Part shown: in pieces, positions 5,933 to 14,100 of the stretch
How the letters are laid out: each line of letters starts with the position of its first letter
Position numbering within the stretch: position 1 is the first letter of the stretch
NCBI GenBank assembly: GCA_029821455.1
Contig: JALGTI010000029.1
Location: forward strand, 1 to 16,272
Direction of reading: 5' to 3'
DNA from: Candidatus Zipacnadia bacterium
GTDB taxonomy: Bacteria > Armatimonadota > Zipacnadia > Zipacnadales > Zipacnadaceae
DNA: 16,272 nucleotides
Made by a program: the position numbers and the translations under genes
The notes under the pieces: generated by a model
Seen by the model: only the letters and a program-made list of their open reading frames with translations
Told to the model about the DNA's origin: nothing
Databases searched by the model: none

Positions 5933-7492
5933 TCAGATTACAGTATCCGAGCGCTCCTCATCTTCGGGTAGTGTCTCAAACACAGCGGACATATCCCAGC
6001 CCTGGGCGATACGCCTCCGCCACATTACCGCGAAGATGATACAGCCAATCACCATGCAGGCCAGCCACAGGATGGCTGGGTTCTTGGCCAACTCAACAAT
6101 GGCGCCCTGCAGTTCGCCCAGATAGTTCACAAGCTGCAGAGCCAACAGAACGCCCACGGTAAGCAATGATACCAAAGCCACCAACACCTGAGCGGTGCGG
6201 TCACGCAGGAAGCGCACCTTCGCGTACAGTGTGCGATTGCGATAGGGGAAGGTTATCACCCCGATTGCTACCAGGCAGTAGGTAGTGGTCAGCGCAATAT
6301 TTATCACATCCACACCGGCAGCAAAGCTCCTGTCAGCGTAGCAAATGAGCACCACTACAGTCGCTACTGCAGCACTGATGGTCAGAGCATACTGAGGCGT
6401 ACGAAATCTTGCTGAGACCGCAGCCAGGCCACGGGGGAAGATCCCATCGCGTGCCCAGGAGAAGAATAATCTGGACACGGCCATAAGCATCGGCGGAATG
6501 TCATTGGCTAGCGCGATGGCCGCCATCAGCGCCACAAACACAGCCAACCAAGCTGGTAATAGCACACCGATGAGGTGAGGCGCCGTGGTGCCTGCCTCCT
6601 CGACCGCGGTCAGATGGTACAGAAGCTGCCAGGGAGCCACCTTATAGACGGCATAAGAGAACAGGAGGTAGTAGCCAGTAATGATGGCAATCGCAATGAC
6701 GAAGGCACGCGGCAGCGTGCGTACGGGGTCCCGAGCCTCGCCACCGGCCTGTGAGATGCTTGCAAACCCGATATACGCAAAGAACAGCACCGAAGCGGAG
6801 GCGAGCAGTTCCCGCCAGCCTCCCACCGGCACGCTCACGCTGCCGACTACTTGCTGAACGTTCTGACCATAGCGCGCCTCCCAGGCGCTTGCGAAAGTCT
6901 CGGGTGTATTGGCCAGGCCGGCGATGATTATACACACGCCCCCGGCCAGCATCAGAAACATCAGCGTCACTACAGTGGCACCGTATGTCCGCACACCCAG
7001 CACGTTAAGCAGCCAGAATACCCAGATCATAGCCAGCGGCAGCCACAGGTGCGCCTGCGGGGTTTTGAGAAGCTCAGACAACCCGGCCAAGTTGCTGTAG
7101 TCAGCCGCCGCCTGCAGCAGGTCAACATCCATATACGCGATGACCCCGACTGCCGCTGCCAGGCCGAACCACTTAGAGAAAGTAGCCAGGAATCCAACCA
7201 GGGGATGCAGTGCCCGAGACACGTAGATATATCCACCACCGGCCCGGGGCATCGCAGTAGCTAAGACGGCATAACACAGCGCCGTGGACACAGCCGGCAC
7301 CGCACACAGTACATAGGCCAGCGGCACCATCCACGCAACCCCCACCACCCGCGCCTGGATACCGACGGTCAGGTTGTTTATCCCGCCGCCAATCACCGTG
7401 CAGACAGCCGTAGCGATCAGGGCCAGCAAACCCAGGTCCCTTTTCAGACCCCTGGGGCCGGGGACGACGCTCTCCTGTCCTTGGGCCTGCAC
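5933..7492 (-). CDS. APC-superfamily amino-acid permease
   Basis: The GTG at 7492 is chosen because AGGGAGG lies 7 bases upstream and because it begins after the end of the methyltransferase gene. An in-frame GTG at 7522 overlaps that gene's stop as TAGTG but has no such site. The product has 519 residues with about 12 hydrophobic segments. The first, after the basic GLKRDLG, contains IGGGI (34-38), the unwound substrate-binding turn of APC transporters. TM3-like text with PRAGGGYIYVSR follows, as in the amino acid-polyamine-organocation family. The C-terminal tail is acidic. It would import an amino acid across the inner membrane by proton or sodium coupling. It lies 29 bases downstream of the homocysteine S-methyltransferase gene, so methionine or S-methylmethionine is a reasonable guess. 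Family is sure; substrate is inferred. Confidence 0.88.
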   Translation of the reverse strand: MQAQGQESVVPGPRGLKRDLGLLALIATAVCTVIGGGINNLTVGIQARVVGVAWMVPLAYVLCAVPAVSTALCYAVLATAMPRAGGGYIYVSRALHPLVGFLATFSKWFGLAAAVGVIAYMDVDLLQAAADYSNLAGLSELLKTPQAHLWLPLAMIWVFWLLNVLGVRTYGATVVTLMFLMLAGGVCIIIAGLANTPETFASAWEARYGQNVQQVVGSVSVPVGGWRELLASASVLFFAYIGFASISQAGGEARDPVRTLPRAFVIAIAIITGYYLLFSYAVYKVAPWQLLYHLTAVEEAGTTAPHLIGVLLPAWLAVFVALMAAIALANDIPPMLMAVSRLFFSWARDGIFPRGLAAVSARFRTPQYALTISAAVATVVVLICYADRSFAAGVDVINIALTTTYCLVAIGVITFPYRNRTLYAKVRFLRDRTAQVLVALVSLLTVGVLLALQLVNYLGELQGAIVELAKNPAILWLACMVIGCIIFAVMWRRRIAQGWDMSAVFETLPEDEERSDTVI

Positions 7493-7521
7493 AGACAACC
7501 CTCCCTGACTACGCCACTGCA

Positions 7522-8397
7522 CTAGATGCTGGCGGTCGCCGCCCGTGCTATCTGTCTGATGTGTTCCGGCGTCGTCCCACAGCACCCGCCCACAATCCGT
7601 ACGCCCAATTCCACCAACATGGCTGCCAGCATCCCCGATTCCTCAGGGGTGCCGTCAAATATCGTCTGCCCACCCACAAGTTTGGGTATCCCGGCGTTGG
7701 CCTGTGCCATCAGCGGCCGGTCGCTTATCTCGGCAATTTGCCTCATCGCCGTCAACAGGCCGTCCGGATGGCCGCAGTTCGCCCCGATTATCTCCACGCC
7801 CATCTCCATCATCGCACGTGCCACCGCAGCCCCATCCTGGCCCATCATATTGCGCCCATTCGGGTTAGAGAACGACATCGTGGTAGCGATCGGCATCTCA
7901 CAGCCGGCCTGGCGCACCCCCTCCACCGCAGCCTCCAGTTCTTCGATTGCCTCAAACGTCTCCAGGAGCACGAAGTCCACCGGCTGGGCCAGCATCACCT
8001 CGAACTGCTGCCGATAGATAGCTACCGCGTCGGCATATCTGAGGCTACCCAGTGGCTCCAGCAGCCCTCCGGTCGGCCCGCCATTGGCCCCGACGAACGC
8101 ATCCGGCCCCACGGCTTCCCTGCACAGCCGTACTGCCTCCACCTGTATCTGCACCGCACTGTCCGCCAGACCGGCCTGCTCCAGCATGCCCAGATTCGCC
8201 GCAAAGGTATTGGTCTGAAACACCTCAGCCCCTGCCTCCTGATAGGCACGATGTATCTCCTCCACCGCCCCTGGGTGGCTGAGGTTGGCCTCACCAGAGT
8301 TACGGTAGGTGACGCCTTTAGCCGTCAGCATCGAGCCCATCGCGCCCTCACACACCAGCACCCGCTGTTCCACTGCAGCCAGCAGATCGTTGGCCAT
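7522..8397 (-). CDS. Zinc-dependent homocysteine S-methyltransferase
   Basis: The product has 291 residues from the ATG at 8397, with GGGAG 9 bases upstream; an in-frame GTG at 8415 is the less likely alternative. The sequence is one homocysteine S-methyltransferase barrel: EGAMGSML (17-24), QTNTFAANLG (61-70), FVLLETF (142-148), GANCG (205-209) and GGCCGTTPEHI (270-280). Cys208, Cys272 and Cys273 form the zinc site that activates homocysteine, as in MetH and MmuM. There are no folate, cobalamin or reactivation domains, so the methyl donor is a small molecule such as S-methylmethionine or betaine, or a partner protein supplies it. It has its own promoter (8442-8469) and is followed by an APC permease, like mmuM with mmuP. 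Family very sure; donor inferred. Confidence 0.9.
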   Translation of the reverse strand: MANDLLAAVEQRVLVCEGAMGSMLTAKGVTYRNSGEANLSHPGAVEEIHRAYQEAGAEVFQTNTFAANLGMLEQAGLADSAVQIQVEAVRLCREAVGPDAFVGANGGPTGGLLEPLGSLRYADAVAIYRQQFEVMLAQPVDFVLLETFEAIEELEAAVEGVRQAGCEMPIATTMSFSNPNGRNMMGQDGAAVARAMMEMGVEIIGANCGHPDGLLTAMRQIAEISDRPLMAQANAGIPKLVGGQTIFDGTPEESGMLAAMLVELGVRIVGGCCGTTPEHIRQIARAATASI

Positions 8398-8441
8398 CAA
8401 GTCACACTCCCACACGATTTAAGTCCATAGCCACTGCTATT

Positions 8442-8469
8442 ATTAGACAAAAGCGGCAGCGCATGTCAA
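8442..8469 (-). promoter_or_regulatory. Promoter for the homocysteine methyltransferase-permease pair
   Basis: On the minus strand TTGACA (8464-8469) is separated by 16 bp from TCTAAT (8442-8447), one base from TATAAT. The methyltransferase ATG is 45 bases downstream of the -10 box. The -35 box lies in the loop of the pyrE terminator hairpin. Confidence 0.65.
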
Positions 8470-8478
8470 TACGCTGCC
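8455..8478 (-). terminator. Hairpin terminator after pyrE, overlapping the next promoter
   Basis: On the minus strand GGCAGCG and CGCTGCC form a perfect 7-bp GC-rich stem around a 10-base loop, followed by GCTTTTGTCT. It begins 35 bases beyond the pyrE stop codon. The T-run is short, so termination may be partial. The loop carries the TTGACA of the following promoter. Confidence 0.6.
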
Positions 8479-8513
8479 TGAAAACTGGTGAATTCCTGCA
8501 GCGAGCAGTACCC

Positions 8514-9077
8514 TTACTTGACGCCAAGTTCCTTCACATTGAAGATGGCCTTCAGGTCATATCCGGCGGCGGCCAGGTTCTCCCGCGCTCCCTGCAGCCG
8601 GTCCACCATCGCAATGACCGCGATGACCTCCACGTCATGTTCGGCCTTGAGCGCCTCAATTGCCTTGAGTGTCGAGCCGCCGGTGGTCACCACATCCTCC
8701 AGCACTGCCACTCGTGCGCCTGGCTTCATCGGCCCGGCTACGCGGTCACCCATCCCCCGCTGTTTTTGCTCCTTGCGCACGATGAATGCCTCCAGCGGCC
8801 GTCCCTCGGCAAAGCTGATCGCGGCCACTGCTCCGGCAATGGGGTCAGCCCCGATCGCCATCCCGCCGACCGCATCCACCTCGAGGCCTTCTAGCTCGGC
8901 CAGGATCAAATGCGCCAGCAGGTATGCCCCCTCGCCGCACATCGTCACCTGTTTGCCATCAATGAAGTAGTTGCTGCGCTGGCCGGAGGCGAGTTTAAAG
9001 TCACCAAAACGCAGCGCCCGGCTTTTGATCAGTTCTGCCAGGCGCTGACGATATTCTTGGTAAGTTGCCTTGTCCAC
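8514..9077 (-). CDS. pyrE: Orotate phosphoribosyltransferase
   Basis: The product has 187 residues. The start is a GTG at 9077; an in-frame TGA lies two codons upstream, and AAGGA lies about 12 bases before the start. It makes OMP from orotate and PRPP in pyrimidine synthesis. The type-I PRTase PRPP loop is VLEDVVTTGGST (125-136), with the acidic pair Glu127-Asp128. The orotate-side N-terminal stretch FKLASGQRSNYFIDGK is at 27-42, and the flexible loop VRKEQKQRG at 100-108 carries the catalytic lysines. GGMAIGADPI (71-80) is also typical. The gene follows the exported helical protein after 37 bases, possibly on one transcript, and ends in the hairpin at 8455-8478. No other pyr gene is in the window. 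Confidence 0.95.
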   Translation of the reverse strand: MDKATYQEYRQRLAELIKSRALRFGDFKLASGQRSNYFIDGKQVTMCGEGAYLLAHLILAELEGLEVDAVGGMAIGADPIAGAVAAISFAEGRPLEAFIVRKEQKQRGMGDRVAGPMKPGARVAVLEDVVTTGGSTLKAIEALKAEHDVEVIAVIAMVDRLQGARENLAAAGYDLKAIFNVKELGVK

Positions 9078-9114
9078 CCGTCATCTCAGTCCTTCAAGGT
9101 TTGATGACGTTTCT

Positions 9115-10836
9115 TCAGCCTTCCTCTTGCTCCGGCGTACGCGCCTCGATCATCTTCTGCACAAGCTCCGGAGTATCAGGGTTGGAGAGCATCTGATACA
9201 GCCTCTCCCAGGTGATAGGTTTCGGCCCGCCCGGCCTGCCTTCAGCCGGCTCCAGGATGCCCAGTTCGATGGCGACATCGGCGGCGAACTCGACTGCTCC
9301 CTGCTCCCAATCCTCGGCACCAATGGTCTTCATCTGCCGGGTTGCTCGCATCAAGTAGGCAATGATCTGGGGGTAGTCAGGGCTCTCCGGGTTGAAGTAC
9401 TGGCTCGCAAGTTCATCACAGCGCCCCTGCAGCCTCTGCGTGAACATCGGCTCGACGACATAGCGCATGCTGTCAAGGAAATCGAGCACCGCCGCGACGG
9501 TGGCGGCCCGTTCCTTCTCCGCGGCAGCCCGCAAGGCCGGGTCCTGGCGCCCAAGCACTTCCGGAGGTTGCCGCCAGTCTATCAATTCAGCCTGGACTGG
9601 ATACAGAATGTCCTCAAGCTCATCAATCACCTTTCCCATATCTGCCTTGGTGTCCAGTTCGATCTCCCGAAGCTGCTTGTTCAGTTCTACGACCTGGGCC
9701 AGCATCGCCGCATCCATTTCAGAGCCAATCAGCAAGGACGCCCGCAGTGTTGCCAGGTTAGGCCGCGCTTGAACCACCAGATTGTCCATCTTGGTGTGAC
9801 CGGTTTGTGTCACATTCTGGCCCTGGCTAGCTAGTGGTAGCAGCAGCGCGAGTTGATTGAGATTTAGCTGTAAGCTGTTCAGCAGGGCTACCACATTGCT
9901 ACGGGCAATGGCTTGCAGCAGCGTGTGCTGGGGCCAGGCGGCCGGCTGCTGGGTGAACTCAGCTCCCCGTAACTCCTGAAGCACCTGTGCTGAGCGCGGC
10001 GACTTGATGCACTCCATCAAAGCGTCGTAGGTTATCAACTGCTCGCCAAGCGGCAAAGGCAGGTTCAGGAACTGGGCGACCTGGTCAGCCAGGGTGGGGC
10101 GTTGCTGCGCATACTGCGGGTCCGACCAGGCCATCGTCGTATCCATCAGGTTCAGCACCGCCGCGACGACCGGCTCGAACTGTGGCGCATTAGGGGCACT
10201 TATCAAGGTGGCGATCTCCTGGGCCTTGTATCGGCGCACCACATTGTATTCGTCCGGCATCAACTCGCGCTGCGCATCCAGCTCCCAGACAATGAACTCA
10301 GCCACGCTGCTGGCACCCTGGAGCTGGCGCTGAGTTCGCATCCGCTGCTCATATTGAGCCGGGGTCTCGATCAATGCCAACTGCTCAGGGGTCAACATTG
10401 TGCCAATGCTCCCCACACAGGAGGTCACAGCCGTCTGAAGCTGGCTGTCGAGCTGCTGGGCCTGTGTCGCGGCCTGGTCTGCCGCTTGGCTGGCTCCCAG
10501 GGTGGGGGTACGGCCCGCTAGCCAGTCGTTGATGACACCCTCAATGGCGGCCTTATTCTGATCCCATAGCAGGTCCAGCGTAGCGACCGCTGAACCGTGC
10601 TGTTCTTGCACCGCCTCCAACAGGGGTATTATCTGCTCAAGCTGCTGGCTTGTCAGACCCAACCGGCGCACGATCAGCAAGGCGTTCACGTCCGCCCGTG
10701 CACGACGGGCTTGCTCAGCTACCGAAATGACTTGCGGCTGAGTGGTCTGCTCCCCCTGCCCCCAGGACGCGACCAGCACACCAAGTAGAATGATGGCGCC
10801 AAAAACCACCGCCCACTTTGTTGTCCTCTGCAACAC
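9115..10836 (-). CDS. Exported alpha-helical protein of unknown function with LTxxQ-like motifs and internal duplication
   Basis: The start is taken as the GTG at 10836, five bases after GGAGG; a GTG at 10842 overlaps that site, and a TTG at 10833 is also possible. The product has 573 residues. Residues 5-24 form a signal sequence or membrane anchor (TTKWAVVFGAIILLGVLVAS), followed by a Gln-rich linker. The rest is predicted helical and rich in Gln, Leu and Ala. LGLTSQQLEQIIPLLEAVQ (59-77) and LTPEQLALI (148-156) resemble the LTxxQ motif of Spy/CpxP periplasmic proteins. A second, looser copy is LQLNLNQLALLLPLASQGQ (322-340) followed by LYPVQAELI, so the protein appears to be a duplicated domain. 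A periplasmic chaperone or stress role is possible but only suggested by these motifs. It has its own promoter candidate at 10879-10908 and lies upstream of pyrE. I do not recognise a named family. Confidence 0.75.
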   Translation of the reverse strand: MLQRTTKWAVVFGAIILLGVLVASWGQGEQTTQPQVISVAEQARRARADVNALLIVRRLGLTSQQLEQIIPLLEAVQEQHGSAVATLDLLWDQNKAAIEGVINDWLAGRTPTLGASQAADQAATQAQQLDSQLQTAVTSCVGSIGTMLTPEQLALIETPAQYEQRMRTQRQLQGASSVAEFIVWELDAQRELMPDEYNVVRRYKAQEIATLISAPNAPQFEPVVAAVLNLMDTTMAWSDPQYAQQRPTLADQVAQFLNLPLPLGEQLITYDALMECIKSPRSAQVLQELRGAEFTQQPAAWPQHTLLQAIARSNVVALLNSLQLNLNQLALLLPLASQGQNVTQTGHTKMDNLVVQARPNLATLRASLLIGSEMDAAMLAQVVELNKQLREIELDTKADMGKVIDELEDILYPVQAELIDWRQPPEVLGRQDPALRAAAEKERAATVAAVLDFLDSMRYVVEPMFTQRLQGRCDELASQYFNPESPDYPQIIAYLMRATRQMKTIGAEDWEQGAVEFAADVAIELGILEPAEGRPGGPKPITWERLYQMLSNPDTPELVQKMIEARTPEQEEG

Positions 10837-10878
10837 CAGCACCTCCGGTATCGGTTGCTTGCTACCTCGCTGCGATGA

Positions 10879-10908
10879 AGTCTACCACAGCCCTCTGCAA
10901 CGCGTCAA
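10879..10908 (-). promoter_or_regulatory. Extended -10 promoter for the exported helical protein
   Basis: On the minus strand TTGACG (10903-10908, five of six consensus bases) is followed after 18 bp by TAGACT (10879-10884). That box is preceded by TGG, which makes an extended -10 element. It lies about 43 bases before the proposed GTG start. Confidence 0.5.
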
Positions 10909-10925
10909 CGCAAGTCTTTCCGTAG

Positions 10926-10944
10926 CGCAGGCGTCTCGCCTGCG
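10926..10944 (+). repeat. Dispersed hairpin with TCT loop (copy 3)
   Basis: CGCAGGCG, TCT, CGCCTGCG is a perfect 8-bp stem with a three-base loop. It is flanked by CGTAG and GTCATT, as in the copy at 3312-3328. It lies just upstream of the promoter for the exported helical protein. Confidence 0.7.
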
Positions 10945-11157
10945 GTCATTCTCGTGTACCACATCCCACTAGCCCCTCCTCCTTTGACGCTCTGACAGCA
11001 CAAAAAGTGCCCTTGCCCTTCTCTGGTTACTGCAGTCCCTAGCAGACTGACCTGCTGATTCCCTATCAGACACGAAGGAGTTGAGCCTAGCACAGCGAAT
11101 AGCCGCCCAGCCGCGCAAAGAAACACCATGCTATCCAGCCACGGGAGTGTGCATTAG

Positions 11158-14100
11158 ATGGAAGACCTGTCCCTGGACTTGTGGTGCAGATTGGACGGGC
11201 CATTCGGCACTACCCACGCTGTGCACTATTGCCCGCTGCTTCTCCACGCGCACGCGGTTGACTGGAGCAACGTACGCATCCTACGCGATAAGGAGCCGCT
11301 GGATACCGTCGCTGACCTGGCTGAGATCACTGGCCCTGACCAGGCGGTCATCTTCCCCGCCGGCCCCCGACTCTTCGTCTCCGGTTACGATAGGCAAGCT
11401 ACTTATGAGATGCGATATGACAAGTTCACCAGTCCGTCTGCTCCGCCGCAGGCGCTTCCAATTCGTGACGGTACTTGCCAACACCGTGCGGTCCCCTTCA
11501 GTGTGCAAGAGGGCACGGGGGGGCCGCGCGAGGGCGAGATTGTGACCTTCGGCTTCCCCTGCAAGATCGGGGAACTGGTCAGCGCAGACAATGTCCGCGT
11601 TCTCAACCAAGCGCGCCGAGAGGTTACCTGTCAGGCTTCGGTCACCGCGCGCTGGCCGGATGGGTCAGTCCGCTGGCTGCTGGTAGGCATACCCGTCAGT
11701 GTTGCCGCCAATTCGACGGCGGAGTTCACCCTCGAGTACGGCACCGAGGTGCAGCGGGCCGTGCCGGCCGAGGCTCTCAGTGTGCAGGAAGAGGGCGATG
11801 ACATCTTCCTGGAGACCGGGCCGGCCCGCGCACGCATCAGCAAGACCGCGTTCCGCACGCTCAGCCAGGTATGGATTGCTGGGCAGGAAGTGGTCAGCGA
11901 GGGCGAGCGTCACGGCCTGCTGGTAACCGAGCCTGGCGGGAAGACATTCGCCGCGCATTTGAGGCCGCCGGAGCGCATCGTCATCGAGGAGGCCGGCCCG
12001 CTGCGCGCAGTGGTGATGGCCGAGGGCTGGCACGTAGCCGACGATGGCGCACGGCTACTTAAGTATATCTGTCGCATCGAGGCCTACGCCGGGCGTACAG
12101 ACTTCAAGGTCCGTTACACATTCGTGAACAAGCAGCCCGACTGCGAGACCTGCATCATTGCCGCGAGCGACCAGCCCGACCACACCTTCGAAGTCCAGTA
12201 CCGCCCGGTCACTAGCATCGCCCTGGCCATGTCGCTGTCGCAGCGAGCACAAAGCTACGCCACTGCTGTCAGCGGCGAGGAGATAATGACCGGCGCTCTT
12301 GACCGCCCGGTTAGCCTCAGTCAAACCGACCGCGAGCACTGTCGGATTATCGCCGGTGAATCAGATACAGAACAAGCCGGCCAACTGGAGAACTGGTTGG
12401 CTGTTGGCGGGCTGACGGTGGCGGTCCAGCATCTGTGGCAGCTTTTCCCCAAGCGCCTCAGCGCCGCCGCTGAGGCTGTTGAGGTTGTGCTGGTGCCGGC
12501 TTCTGATGAACAGCCCTTCAGAGCCTATCGCGGAATGGCCAAGCGCCACGACATAATGCTCCGCTTCCACAGCAACGATGACGCCGAGCAGGCCCGGCAG
12601 GCCGCGCGAGCCTTTGAGTATCCACTGACTGCCATCGTGCCCTCTCAGTGGTATGACGAGACCGGTGCAATGGGTCGGGTAGGCAGCCGGGACCTGCGCA
12701 GGTTCCTTAAGTATGACCGCGATTGTGACCTCGGCAGGCAACTACGCCAGAAGGACCGGCGTCACTTCTATGCCGATCAGGAGTATGGGATGCTGAACTA
12801 CGGAGACTGGTTCGGCGGCGCGTTAGGTGGCGACAATCCACTCCGTGACAAGGCCGGCAACTCTTACGGCTGCCAGGAGTACGACCTGGTACAGGCCTTC
12901 TGCCAGGCGTTCATCCGGGGCGGCAATCCGGATGACCTTCGTGAGGCCGCCATTGCTGACGCGCACCGCATAGATGTTGATACGCGCCACGACCATCAGG
13001 ACCCGGCTCTCATCGGCGCTCAGTCCACCCACAACGGCCCCGAACATGTCACTGCACACGATTACTGCTCTCACTCGTGGGCGACAGGTCTGCTCAACTA
13101 CTACTACTTGACTGGCGACAAACGCAGCCTGGAGGCCGCGCTGCTCAATGGCGAGGCGCGGCTACGCAATATGGACCTCGACTTCATCCGTGCCCAGAAC
13201 GCCGAGCGCACGGTCGGCTGGCCCATCATCGAAGCGGCAGCGTTGTACGCCTATGAGTGGGACGCCCGCTACCTTGAGCACATGGCTGCCTTCAAGGATG
13301 CTATTCTTCAGAACCAGAAATACGGCAACTTCCCCTTCTACCATCTCAAGCGCAACATTGATGAGCCACAGGGCTTCATGAACTACATTGTGTACGAGGG
13401 GCTGGTCTTCTACTACCGGGCCACACGCGACCCTCGCGTAGCTGAGGCCATCGTCCAGGCCGCTGAACGCATCCGTGAAGAGCTGCCGGTGAGCAACCGC
13501 GAATGCATAGCCTATGCCCTGGACACACTTGGCTGCGGGTTCCAGATCTCCGGAGACTACGGTCTCTTGCACAAGGCCATTGCCCTGTACAAGACCCGGC
13601 GCTTCCACGGCGGCTGGGGCAAGGGCCTGGCCCAGGGCCGCAAAGGCGCACCGGAGTTCCTCTCCGTCCTGGAGCACAGTGGCCCGCTCTACTTCTGGGT
13701 GCAAACTGAGCACGTTCAGCTTGACGGCCAGCTCCCCTTTGACGTTCAAGTCCAGGTGACCAGCCTCAGTGAAGAGCCGCTGCTGGTCAAGCTGCGCTGG
13801 TCTGACCTCCCCTCGCATATTCAGCTCGAGCCCGAGGCCTACGAGTTTGAGCTAACTCCCGAGCATCCTGTCGAGCTGTCTTTCACCCTCACCGGCCCCA
13901 ATGACGCGGTAGAGGCAGGAGAGCAGTGGGCTGCGGTGGTCATTGAGTACCCTGACGGCTCGCAGCGCTGGGAACTGCCGGTCGCATGGCAGGCGGCCAG
14001 TGAGCAGATTGAGCTAGAACTGGACAAGCCAGCCCTGGGCTTCCGCCGCGCGCCCAAGCTGGTCAAAGCGGGCCTGCATCACTGGTCGGGCCGCGACCGT

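Larger units (their letters stand above)
10837..11157. other. Divergent intergenic region, 321 bp
   Basis: This gap separates the minus-strand exported protein from the plus-strand YetA-like gene. It holds a promoter candidate for the former (10879-10908), a dispersed hairpin (10926-10944) and a small GCAC-AAAAA-GTGC inverted repeat near 11000. I see no convincing plus-strand promoter and no conserved small gene. Confidence 0.6.

Noticed and set aside
7561..8430. Plus-strand reading frame of 289 codons
   Set aside because: It lies opposite the homocysteine methyltransferase, whose zinc motifs are intact, and its product is His- and Arg-rich with no domain.
9070..9834. Plus-strand reading frame of 254 codons
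   Set aside because: It lies opposite the 3' part of the exported helical protein and has no ribosome binding site or recognisable domain.
10905..11129. Small minus-strand reading frame ending in GETPALR
   Set aside because: The GETPALR end is just the translated dispersed hairpin, and the rest is not protein-like.
13162..13818. Minus-strand reading frame of 218 codons
   Set aside because: It lies opposite the catalytic barrel of the large YetA-like protein and shows no domain.
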